Below, piece after piece: positions 1 through 6,638 of a DNA stretch of 6,638 nt. Position 1 is the stretch's first letter. Every line of letters begins with the position of its first letter. The DNA comes from Planctomycetaceae bacterium. GTDB lineage: Bacteria; Planctomycetota; Planctomycetia; Pirellulales; Thermoguttaceae. The position numbers and the translations under genes were made by a program. The stretch covers positions 1 to 6,638 of the forward strand of contig JAIRYX010000080.1 of the NCBI GenBank assembly GCA_031267635.1. The letters are read 5' to 3'. The notes under the pieces were generated by a model. It saw nothing but the letters and a program-made list of their open reading frames with translations, was not told the origin of the DNA and made no database searches.

Positions 1-176
1 ACGGGAATAGACAGACCGGCAACGGTAGAAGGAGAGTGGTGCAGCGATTGTTTCAGCAGTATAAAATAACGCTCCGTGAGGCGTAAATCGCCTAATCCTA
101 TTTGAAAACCATACCGGAAATAATAAAAAATAAACAAAAAAAATGCAATACCAAAATAGCTAAACAATAATCTCAC
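1..176 (-). CDS. Possible start of an unrecognised membrane protein (partial, runs off left edge)
   Basis: This minus-strand frame stays open for 58 codons from a GTG at 174-176 to the left edge, and the gene would continue outside the window. Residues 1-20 read roughly MRLLFSYFGIAFFLFIFYYF, one strongly hydrophobic stretch that fits a membrane anchor or signal. It is followed by RYGFQIGLGDLRLTERYF and then a polar segment. I do not recognise the family. The in-frame stop upstream is a TGA near 249-251. There is no ATG between it and the hydrophobic stretch, so GTG is a guess, and no Shine-Dalgarno sequence precedes it. The run of T on this strand would give Phe/Leu codons by chance, so the apparent membrane segment may be a composition artefact. 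Two short plus-strand frames are also open at the left edge, so the strand is not certain. Confidence 0.3.
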   Translation of the reverse strand, partial: MRLLFSYFGIAFFLFIFYYFRYGFQIGLGDLRLTERYFILLKQSLHHSPSTVAGLSIP

Positions 177-188
177 CGACGATACTAA

Positions 189-206
189 GCAATCAATATC
201 GATTGC
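189..206. repeat. Perfect 6-bp inverted repeat (GCAATC / GATTGC)
   Basis: GCAATC at 189-194 and GATTGC at 201-206 are exact reverse complements separated by AATATC. No T-run follows on either strand, so it does not look like a terminator. It sits 12 bp upstream of the GTG proposed as a minus-strand start at 176, where an operator could lie. A repeat this short can also arise by chance. Confidence 0.3.
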
Positions 207-320
207 AAAAACTTGTGTTAATACTTTTGGTTCTAAAAATACCCTTTTTCAAAACCGCACAATATTGAAGAACAAGGCATTATGAAAATTACTTTGTCAA
301 AAAATTAGGTTTTTAGAATA

Positions 321-347
321 TCCCTTCAGTTAATAAATATTGAGGGA
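321..347 (-). terminator. Weak hairpin after brxL, possible terminator
   Basis: On the minus strand TCCCTCA (347-341) can pair with TGAAGGGA (328-321), with one bulged A and a 12-nt AT-rich loop. The hairpin begins about 20 bp past the brxL stop codon, where an operon terminator is expected. The following bases (TATTCTAAAAA) are AT-rich but do not form a proper U-tract, so intrinsic termination would be inefficient. The position supports the call more than the structure does. Confidence 0.3.
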
Positions 348-367
348 CACGGCAATTATTTTATATT

Positions 368-2386
368 TTATTCTACTCCTAATGCTTTGAACACGGCATC
401 TTTGGGATCGGCATAGAATCCGGTTTGGAATTTCGTGAAGAGTTCGCCAGGAATCGTTGAGATGTCACGAACACTAGTCATTGGTAACAGGATTCGTTTT
501 GCTCCCGAATTATGAGCAACTTGAAACGATTCAGCAATATTCTCAACAGAAATAATACTGCCGCCTAAACTCATATTCCCCAGAATGACCATCTGCTGTT
601 GAATCGGTCTTCCCATTACCGCCGAACATAATACAATAAACGTTACTAATGCCATCGCCCCAGGCGAACCTGTATTGTGTAACTCAACAAGATGAATATG
701 ATAATCATGTTCTAAAACTTTTATCGAGGCACTAATATGACTCGCGTTTGCTTTAAAATATTCAAAACCAACGTTAACGGATTCTTTTGCCAGCGAATTT
801 GTACCAAAACCCGACATCTTCAATCGACCATTGCCCGCAGTCATTTGCGTTTCTAACCGGTAAAGCCCCAAGCGTCCATTACTGCCAACCGAAACAGTAT
901 GTAACATTCCCGGACTAAGAACGCTATCCGGTATTAGTTGATCACCGCCCTGTTCCAAAACACTAATATACCGTTCCTCCAACGTCTCAATATCAATGTA
1001 CGAAAAATGAACATCATAAAATTCCATACCGCCGATTCTTTTAAGTTGTTCCTTAATTCGGCGGCGTGATTCAAGCGCATACTCAAGACATCGCCGTACA
1101 GATTCTTTATCGTACTCTTCATGCGGATAAAGTAATTTGAGCAAACCGGAAACCGTATGTTTGACCGCTATCACATCACGCTGGTTCAAGTCGCGTCCCA
1201 ATTTGAAATATTTATTGATTGCGTCGCCGAAATTACGTTTACGCATTTCACGAAACCACTCCGCAAGATAATCAACAATGAAACCATTTCCGTCCGTAAA
1301 ATATTCAGGACGCATCTTCGGAATCTCCCAACCCGGAATATAAGCATGAAAACGGTCAAAAAAAGCAGAATCAATCATCGCCTCTGGAAATGGTACAAGA
1401 AGATGACTCGTCTTCACCAACGTATCAATCGCTTGATTAATGTTACCAACAAACACCATCGACGCATGAGCATTTTTCGAATCGCGTCCCCTTGCAAAAG
1501 AACCGCTTGCCATATAATCTTTCATTATTTGTACGCCGTCGTTGTCTTTGAATGAAATTCCTGCCACTTCGTCAAACGCAACAACATCCCACAACCCAAC
1601 CAATCCGATCTGTTGCCGTGCAAGATTATAAAACAAATTCGCAACCGTTGTCTGACCGCCGGAAATCAAAATACTGTTCGGACTAATCTCTTTGTAAATA
1701 TGACTCTTGCCTGTGCCGCGAGGTCCCAATTCACAAACGTTATAATTATTTTCAACCAATGGAACCATACGGCAAAGAAGATGCATTTTGACACGCGGTT
1801 CAAATTGCGTTGGTTCGTAACCGCATGAACGAAGTAATAAATCGATCCATTGCTCTTCATTGAACTGCCGCCGCCCATCAAATAATTCATTCATATCCAT
1901 ATTGGGCATTTGAATTGGTTTGAGTTCATCAATGATAAACGGAGAACCCTTTTGTCCTTCTTCAAAGAAATATTGCATTGTTACCAAAGACCAGATACCG
2001 CCGACAAGTAATTTTTCATATTGTTTCACAAATTTTGTAGGAACCGAAACGCCCTTCGTTCCAAGATTAGAAAGGAATGCTTCATAACTGTCACGTTTTT
2101 CGTTGAGTGTTACGGTTATTTTGTCGATTATTTTGAGCGTACCGCGTTCACGTATGATTGACTTAATTTTTTCGGACTCGTCGGGACGAACATAATTTTC
2201 GGACAAAATTTTCTTGACCGTATTGAGACCGTCCGCAACAATTTCAGGATCGCTGGACGCACAATAACTCCCCAACAAATATTCCAAAACGTAAACCGGA
2301 ACATTGGCACCCTCCCGAACCAATTTGGTTAGGTTTTTACGGACAAATTTACCTGCAAAATTTTGATTCAATAATTCATCAATCAT
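368..2386 (-). CDS. brxL: BrxL, BREX AAA+ ATPase with Lon-like C-terminal domain
   Basis: This 672-aa protein has the normal full length for BrxL, a phage-restriction factor of type 1 BREX that assembles as an AAA+ ring on DNA. The N-terminal region (1-200) carries the family segments around GANVPVYVLEYLLG (26-39) and IIDELKPIQMPNMDM (151-165). The ATPase core has Walker A GPRGTGKS (221-228), Walker B WDVVAFDEVAG with D272/E273, a sensor-like VGNIN (313-317) and FFDRF (342-346) with a likely arginine finger at R345. Residues about 490-672 resemble the Lon (S16) proteolytic domain. The catalytic serine motif of Lon (GPSAG) reads GSPGA here (573-577), and alanine 618 occupies the lysine position in an ungapped eye alignment. 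Proteolysis is therefore doubtful, as the family description already notes for its members. The ATG at 2386 lies 5 bp after the pglZ stop, has no Shine-Dalgarno sequence, and gives the normal family N-terminus. It is probably translated in coupling with pglZ. Confidence 0.95.
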   Translation of the reverse strand: MIDELLNQNFAGKFVRKNLTKLVREGANVPVYVLEYLLGSYCASSDPEIVADGLNTVKKILSENYVRPDESEKIKSIIRERGTLKIIDKITVTLNEKRDSYEAFLSNLGTKGVSVPTKFVKQYEKLLVGGIWSLVTMQYFFEEGQKGSPFIIDELKPIQMPNMDMNELFDGRRQFNEEQWIDLLLRSCGYEPTQFEPRVKMHLLCRMVPLVENNYNVCELGPRGTGKSHIYKEISPNSILISGGQTTVANLFYNLARQQIGLVGLWDVVAFDEVAGISFKDNDGVQIMKDYMASGSFARGRDSKNAHASMVFVGNINQAIDTLVKTSHLLVPFPEAMIDSAFFDRFHAYIPGWEIPKMRPEYFTDGNGFIVDYLAEWFREMRKRNFGDAINKYFKLGRDLNQRDVIAVKHTVSGLLKLLYPHEEYDKESVRRCLEYALESRRRIKEQLKRIGGMEFYDVHFSYIDIETLEERYISVLEQGGDQLIPDSVLSPGMLHTVSVGSNGRLGLYRLETQMTAGNGRLKMSGFGTNSLAKESVNVGFEYFKANASHISASIKVLEHDYHIHLVELHNTGSPGAMALVTFIVLCSAVMGRPIQQQMVILGNMSLGGSIISVENIAESFQVAHNSGAKRILLPMTSVRDISTIPGELFTKFQTGFYADPKDAVFKALGVE

Positions 2387-2391
2387 TGCTA

Positions 2392-5019
2392 TTATTCGAA
2401 GTCATCGGCAATGACGCGGTCGATAATGACTTCATGGGTTAAGAGTTCAATATTAGAATCAGCATCGCGCAACACCAATCTGTACTGTTCCGATTTATCA
2501 TAAGGACGGCTTTGAAGCGATAAATAAACCGATTGTTGACGCTCCGACAGGTCAGTGGACATATTACTGAACGTTAATGTTTCAATATTGGAAACGGGTT
2601 GATTATTTATATCGTAAATTGCGATCTTAACTGTTACGGGTTTAATCCGGTCGCTGACTGGTTCTGTCTGGACAAATTGAAGGCGGTGTTTTGGCGTCGT
2701 AATTTTGATCCGGTTATCCAATAAAGCGATGGAAACAGTTTTTGTTTTTGTTTGTTCCATCATGTTTTTGTTGCGTGAAGTAGTAACTGTAACAACCGGA
2801 ATAATGATTTCCTGCGGCATGGCTCCGCCGTGAAAAAAACGGGATGCACCGCGAAAATTAAAGAGATTGTAACCTTTGGCAATTCCAAATTCCATATTGG
2901 GACATTGCGCCGTCTGTTCCGTATTACCGTACCATACAAAATGATTTTGTTCCAGATGGTGTCCGAGATAATAACGTTTTTTTGTTTTAATAATATTTTT
3001 ATTTTGTTCGGGTACAATATGACTTTTGTTTATTTCTGTAGGCGGTGATTCGGTATAAACGAATCCGTGATCTGACGTTACAAAAATACAACGTCCAGAC
3101 AGTGTATTTGAAATATATTGGATCATTTTCGTCAGTTCATCAATCGCCGTACCGGTTGCCTGAAAAGTTTCATTTTCTGTTATCAAATGATCGCCGTGTG
3201 AATCAATAACGTTATGGTAAATATAAACAACTCTCACATTATCGATAAGTTTTCGTACCTCATCACGTTTCATGGACAACATCGCATCGGCATGAACGGC
3301 AAGACCGTGAACGTGCGACAGAATGGAGTTACGGTTTTCGATACCGGTTGTAGAATGTCCGTCGGCGAGAATATCGCCATTATTATTGTACATTAATTTA
3401 TTGTGCGGGAGTAACGCCGCCATGCCGAGTGCGGTATAAGAAGGAACAACTCCGAGCATCGCTCCAATATCTGCGAGAAAACCGTCGCAACCGTTGAGAG
3501 TTCTTTTCAATTCTTCTGCAGCGGCGTAACGGAAAGCATCGCTGATGATAACAAACACGCGGTGTTTTACCGACTCTTTAGCAACATATTGTTCGTAAAA
3601 TTGATATTGGTTCGGAATGTTTTCGATTTTCCAATTGGCAAGTAATCCATTTTCAAGAAAACGGTTACATTTTAATTCCAATGAAGAAATATATTTATTG
3701 CAATAAATGTTATCGACTTCGTTACAAAGTGATTTCATCTGATCGGAATAAGCATGGTCGGCGTGAATATGAGCGGCATTGATATGAAATCGCCGGTAAA
3801 GTTGATCAATTTTGTACAATTCTTTTGTGTAAAGATGAAATATCTCTGAAGCGGTATCGCAATGGAAATCGCACTGGAAGTCCCCGTTTGAATATTGACG
3901 TATTCGTCCAAAAATTTCAGCGGCAAGAGCAATTATTTCGTAACAGGAATGTCGTTCGTTACGTTCGTTTTCGTGAACAGATTGCGAACGAATCCAATGT
4001 TCCTGCTGACGTTGTTCGGAGATATTACGAAAATACTCGGTATGAGAATTATTTTTACTCAGATTGAACCTTTTGAAAAGTTCCTGTAATATTTGATCAT
4101 CAATCTGAGAAAATGTAACTGTTTCAAGTAACTGTTCAAGCGGCAACCGGGTAATAATATCAACGATGTTGAGTTTTTGTGCGATGTAGTCGGCAAGTTT
4201 ATTGTAATGACCGGCATGGCTGGTACTATCCCGCCATTGGGCGAAAAAGGTAACCGCGTTATGTTCACCGGCGACAGATAAACGCAGATTGACAAGCGGT
4301 TGCGGCACAGAATCGTTGAGACAATGAACAAAATCGGAAACAAATAATTGTATCAATAATTTTTCCGGCGTCGGATTGTCGTCCTTAAACGAAAATATTT
4401 GTTCCGACAATTTCCAAAATGTTTCGCTCAAACTGAATTTTTCAATCAATTTCCATGTTTCAGATGGTGTTTCGAAATTGATGTCATTCTGTATGAGATA
4501 GGATTGGAATACGGCTCTGGCAATGTTATAAAAATCATGTTGACCGGATTTTGTTGTAACGGCGAGCATTTTTCGGTCGATATCGGAATTGTTATCATTG
4601 GGTGTAATGATTTTTTTGAGATTGTCGAGTCGGTCTTTGCTGTCAAAAAATTTCTGGCGTGATTTCAGATAACTATTGAGTTGTTGATTGCTTAAATTGA
4701 GTTCGTTCAAAATTATTGTTGAACGATCCGCACGAAATTTGTAGGCAAAAGAGCGAATATCAAGTAAAAAATCTTCGTCGGGATCTGATTCTTTCGATGT
4801 TGAATAGAGCAGGAATTTTTGTTGCGTTTCGGAGATTTCGATACGGATTTTTAGCGCAAAATGTCCAACCTGTTCTAAATGTACCAGTTCAATCCCTTCA
4901 AGTTTTAATGAATCAATTTCTGATTCAAATTCACGTTCGGGGTCATTCCAGAACACAATACGGTGTTTTTTTTCGTTAAAAATTGTTTTTAATGATTCAA
5001 TAATTTGTGTTATATCCAT
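2392..5019 (-). CDS. pglZ: PglZ, BREX-1 alkaline-phosphatase-superfamily protein
   Basis: This 875-aa protein has the usual length for type 1 BREX PglZ, a core component needed for both host methylation and phage exclusion. The N-terminal part (about 1-470) starts with MDITQIIESL and includes IVFWNDPEREFE (21-32). It is mostly helical in appearance with no catalytic motif. The phosphatase-fold domain (about 485-745) shows the expected metal and nucleophile signatures: IISDAFRYAAAEEL with D494, SYTALGMAALLPH with the candidate nucleophile T529, YHNVIDSHGD (601-610) with D606 and H608, VTSDHGFVY with D650/H651, and FFHGGAMPQE with H730. No key residue seems to be missing. The C-terminal 130 residues look beta-rich. 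The start ATG lies 3 bp after the stop of the PglX fragment and no Shine-Dalgarno sequence is visible, which suggests translational coupling. The biochemical activity of PglZ in BREX is not settled; metal-dependent phosphodiesterase or nuclease activity is the family-based expectation. Confidence 0.95.
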   Translation of the reverse strand: MDITQIIESLKTIFNEKKHRIVFWNDPEREFESEIDSLKLEGIELVHLEQVGHFALKIRIEISETQQKFLLYSTSKESDPDEDFLLDIRSFAYKFRADRSTIILNELNLSNQQLNSYLKSRQKFFDSKDRLDNLKKIITPNDNNSDIDRKMLAVTTKSGQHDFYNIARAVFQSYLIQNDINFETPSETWKLIEKFSLSETFWKLSEQIFSFKDDNPTPEKLLIQLFVSDFVHCLNDSVPQPLVNLRLSVAGEHNAVTFFAQWRDSTSHAGHYNKLADYIAQKLNIVDIITRLPLEQLLETVTFSQIDDQILQELFKRFNLSKNNSHTEYFRNISEQRQQEHWIRSQSVHENERNERHSCYEIIALAAEIFGRIRQYSNGDFQCDFHCDTASEIFHLYTKELYKIDQLYRRFHINAAHIHADHAYSDQMKSLCNEVDNIYCNKYISSLELKCNRFLENGLLANWKIENIPNQYQFYEQYVAKESVKHRVFVIISDAFRYAAAEELKRTLNGCDGFLADIGAMLGVVPSYTALGMAALLPHNKLMYNNNGDILADGHSTTGIENRNSILSHVHGLAVHADAMLSMKRDEVRKLIDNVRVVYIYHNVIDSHGDHLITENETFQATGTAIDELTKMIQYISNTLSGRCIFVTSDHGFVYTESPPTEINKSHIVPEQNKNIIKTKKRYYLGHHLEQNHFVWYGNTEQTAQCPNMEFGIAKGYNLFNFRGASRFFHGGAMPQEIIIPVVTVTTSRNKNMMEQTKTKTVSIALLDNRIKITTPKHRLQFVQTEPVSDRIKPVTVKIAIYDINNQPVSNIETLTFSNMSTDLSERQQSVYLSLQSRPYDKSEQYRLVLRDADSNIELLTHEVIIDRVIADDFE

Positions 5020-5022
5020 CGT

Positions 5023-5991
5023 TTAGTTCTCTGTTGTTTTGCCGGTAACGGCTTTAACTTCTGACAATAAATCGCCGAATTGAGCGTAATTTACTTTAAC
5101 GCCGTCGTCGAGATTAAGTTCAATTTTTTTATCTGCCATGTGACGGATTTTTTCATCAAATAATTTGAGTTCTTCGAATTGTTTATTAAGTTGTTCCAGT
5201 TCTTTTTCCAAACGCCGTTTACTACTTTGATTTATTGTTTTGATATTTGTAATATCTTCATTGATATTTTCGATACGTTTACGCATTTGGGCGGAGAGCG
5301 GAATCACGTATTCGGTGCGCATTCGTGCAAGTGTGGCGGCGTGATACCGATGTAAATAAACAAGACACTGAAATGCCTTGTATCGTCCGCTTGAAAAAAG
5401 CCAATAAATCGGTCGTTTTTTATAACGTTTAAGATGGTCGGAGAAAAAATCTTTGACAAAATAATCACGTAAACTCTTTGTCAAAACTGTTTCGATAAAT
5501 TGGATATTTTCTGTTTGGTATTTTGTATTGAACGCAACTTGTACAAATTCATGAAAACGTTTCAAAATATCGTCGTTAAAATGCCAATCGGTATCGAGAA
5601 CGGGAATGATTCCATCGTCGTCGGCGGGGAATTTTTTGTATCGTGAATGATCAAAATTTTTATTTCCGGCGGCGGCATAAATCAGTCCCGGTTCGTCGAG
5701 ACGATAACGCCCCATCATACATCCAACCGAGTAGGAAATCAATTCTTTAATTGTATCGACACGTAATTGTTGTTCCAATTCCGATTCGGTTTTATTATCG
5801 CCGTAACGGTAATAGGGATTGCAAGTCAGGGTAATTTCTTTGAGCGGAACATCGGGAGTGAGTTCATCTTGAAGCCCGTAGGCATCGATGAAGATGCGGT
5901 TATTTTCTTCTTCGAGTTGTTGCATTTCAAGAGTCGCCGCACGCCAACGATCACGCTGCTCTTCATAAAGTTTCGATAATAATGGACTCAT
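5023..5991 (-). CDS. pglX: PglX C-terminal fragment, methyltransferase part missing (probable pseudogene or split gene)
   Basis: The 322 aa correspond to the last quarter of BREX-1 PglX, the adenine-specific methyltransferase (about 1200 aa). Landmarks I recognise from the family are EEENNRIFIDAYGLQDEL (28-45), LTCNPYYRYG (55-64), SVGCMMGRYRLDEPGLIYA (88-106), KKRPIYWLFSSG (191-202), VYLHRYH (211-217), a coiled-coil-like charged segment (about 235-290), and LDDGVKVNYAQFGDLLSEV (294-312) near the normal C-terminus. The SAM-binding motif and the NPPY-type catalytic motif are absent, because they lie in the missing N-terminal 850-900 residues. The frame is open only to a TAA at 6016-6018, and the 8 codons between it and the ATG (LTFPLFLS) do not resemble PglX. 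The ATG falls right at the SPLL segment, where family members have the linker after the catalytic region. No Shine-Dalgarno sequence precedes it. The sequence that remains has no frameshift or internal stop. It cannot methylate DNA alone. Confidence 0.85.
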   Translation of the reverse strand: MSPLLSKLYEEQRDRWRAATLEMQQLEEENNRIFIDAYGLQDELTPDVPLKEITLTCNPYYRYGDNKTESELEQQLRVDTIKELISYSVGCMMGRYRLDEPGLIYAAAGNKNFDHSRYKKFPADDDGIIPVLDTDWHFNDDILKRFHEFVQVAFNTKYQTENIQFIETVLTKSLRDYFVKDFFSDHLKRYKKRPIYWLFSSGRYKAFQCLVYLHRYHAATLARMRTEYVIPLSAQMRKRIENINEDITNIKTINQSSKRRLEKELEQLNKQFEELKLFDEKIRHMADKKIELNLDDGVKVNYAQFGDLLSEVKAVTGKTTEN

Positions 5992-6091
5992 TGATAGGAA
6001 TAAAGGAAAGGTTAATTAAATTTCGTATCGGAAATATAAAGATTTTCAAAAATTGAGATAATTTTAATAAAGTTATAGAATAGTTGGAAAA
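5992..6091. other. AT-rich gap between helicase and pglX fragment
   Basis: This 100-bp spacer marks the junction where PglX homology stops. Read on the minus strand it has no Shine-Dalgarno sequence, no GC-containing hairpin, and no convincing -35/-10 pair. A TTGAAA is present at about 6045-6050, but no good -10 box lies 16-18 bp beyond it. I could not find translated PglX remnants in any minus-strand frame. It may still hold a promoter of a type I cannot recognise. Confidence 0.5.
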
Positions 6092-6638
6092 TTATTCGAT
6101 CTCAAAACCCATTTCGGATAAAAAACGGGATGGTTTTTTATGATAACCGTTGTATTCTCCAGCAAAACTGATATTTAATGTTTCCTGAACTCTTGTAATT
6201 GCAACAAAACAGTTACGGCGTTCTTCTTCCATTTCACTGCTTTGCTCTCCTTTCTGAACTGCTTGAAAAGTTGGAAAAACATCTTCGGACATTCCAATCA
6301 AAAAAACATGCTTAAACTCCAATCCTTTCGCCCCATGGATTGTTATACAACGTAATGAATTTGGGGAGGGGGGAGGTGTTTTCGATTTCAAGTCCAATTC
6401 TTGTAAGTAAAGATTTAATGTTACATTTTCAGGTGAAAATTCTTTTAATAACGATTCATGTAACTCTTTCCAAGTAATTATTTCTTCTCTGGTAAAATCA
6501 TCATCACAAGGCTTATCAAAAAATAATTTCAGCAAGTTCAAAAAATCCGAACGATCTACAATTTGTTCTTGAATTTGATGGAGCATATCTGTAAAGTTAT
6601 TTGGATTTGTGGATTTTTTGGCAAGAGATACCCAGGAT
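6092..6638 (-). CDS. UvrD/Rep-type superfamily 1 DNA helicase, C-terminal part (5' end outside window)
   Basis: The frame is open at the right edge (the first visible residues read SWVSLAKKS), so the methionine at 6586 is internal and the gene begins outside the window. The 181 visible residues are the end of helicase domain 2B/2A. Motif V is ITIHGAKGLEF (98-108 of the visible part), and motif VI is ERRNCFVAITR (139-149) with the arginine that contacts ATP. The ending NGYHKKPSRFLSEMGFEIE is typical of a UvrD/PcrA-like branch that is common in accessory and defence loci. These enzymes unwind DNA 3' to 5' using ATP. Walker A and B would lie upstream, unseen. Composition is lower in GC (about 34% by hand count over 480 bases) than in the pglX fragment (about 38% over 720 bases), a mild hint of separate origin. 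Possibilities include a housekeeping-type PcrA paralogue, a Gabija GajB-like helicase, or a BREX accessory gene. The visible end does not separate these. Confidence 0.85.
   Translation of the reverse strand, partial: SWVSLAKKSTNPNNFTDMLHQIQEQIVDRSDFLNLLKLFFDKPCDDDFTREEIITWKELHESLLKEFSPENVTLNLYLQELDLKSKTPPPSPNSLRCITIHGAKGLEFKHVFLIGMSEDVFPTFQAVQKGEQSSEMEEERRNCFVAITRVQETLNISFAGEYNGYHKKPSRFLSEMGFEIE

Larger units (their letters stand above)
177..367. other. Intergenic region downstream of brxL
   Basis: This AT-rich stretch of about 190 bp lies between the brxL stop and the possible gene at the left edge. All six frames look short and unremarkable. It holds two small inverted repeats, at 189-206 and 321-347, and no recognisable RNA gene, mobile-element end or clear promoter. 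Confidence 0.6.

Noticed and set aside
1..87. Two plus-strand frames open from the left edge to stops at 67-69 and 85-87
   Set aside because: They are only about 22 and 27 codons long with no recognisable sequence, and they are less protein-like than the overlapping minus-strand frame.
231..318. 9-bp inverted repeat TTCTAAAAA (231-239) and TTTTTAGAA (310-318)
   Set aside because: It is AT-only apart from one base pair, the arms are 70 bp apart, and there is no target duplication or gene between them. It is likely chance in an AT-rich spacer.
1157..1555. 132-codon open frame on the plus strand inside brxL
   Set aside because: It lies wholly antisense to well-conserved brxL codons, its translation is Arg/His/Ile-rich with no recognisable family, and no ribosome binding site is seen. 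It is a shadow of brxL.
5998..6070. Candidate promoter in the gap upstream of the pglX fragment (TTGAAA near 6045-6050; TATATTTC resembling a Bacteroidetes -7 box)
   Set aside because: The -35 and -10 elements do not fall at workable spacing, and such matches are expected in a region this rich in A and T.
5992..6091. Minus-strand frame ending at about 6014 with LYISDTKFN, loosely like the end of the PglX catalytic part
   Set aside because: Only two or three residues match by eye, there is no start codon, and the frame is closed within the helicase end. It is not a credible PglX remnant.
1..6638. CRISPR arrays, tRNA or rRNA genes, transposase genes
   Set aside because: No spaced direct repeats, RNA gene signatures or transposase motifs were seen on either strand.

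Overview
The window carries the 3' part of a type 1 BREX (bacteriophage exclusion) locus, entirely on the minus strand. In transcription order (right to left) it reads: the 3' end of a UvrD/Rep-type superfamily 1 helicase gene, a 100-bp AT-rich gap, a short ORF that matches only the C-terminal portion of the BREX methyltransferase PglX, a full-length pglZ, and a full-length brxL. The order pglX-pglZ-brxL is the usual end of a type 1 BREX operon. The upstream part (brxA, brxB, brxC and the methyltransferase part of pglX) is not in view.

Layout: 6092-6638 is the helicase, open at the window edge. 5992-6091 has no gene. 5023-5991 is the PglX C-terminal fragment (322 aa, where full PglX is about 1200 aa). 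2392-5019 is PglZ (875 aa) and 368-2386 is BrxL (672 aa). The gaps inside the BREX part are 3 and 5 bp, so pglX', pglZ and brxL look like one transcription and translation unit. Positions 1-367 hold no recognised gene. A minus-strand frame open from a GTG at 176 to the left edge could be the start of a membrane protein, and a weak hairpin lies just beyond the brxL stop.

Known biology: in BREX, PglX methylates a non-palindromic site on the host chromosome. It works with PglZ (alkaline-phosphatase fold), BrxC (ATPase), BrxB, BrxA and the AAA+ protein BrxL to block phage replication. The main anomaly here is that the PglX ORF starts after the catalytic region, and a helicase gene stands where that region should be. 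Either the system has been broken by insertion or deletion, or the C-terminal part of PglX is made as a separate protein. The sequence alone does not decide between these.

Organism: base composition is AT-rich. Hand counts on sampled lines give about 34% GC in the helicase, 38% in pglX' and 47% on two lines of brxL. No start codon here has a clear Shine-Dalgarno sequence, as is common in several phyla such as Bacteroidetes-like and some planctomycete-like lineages. I cannot assign a taxon.
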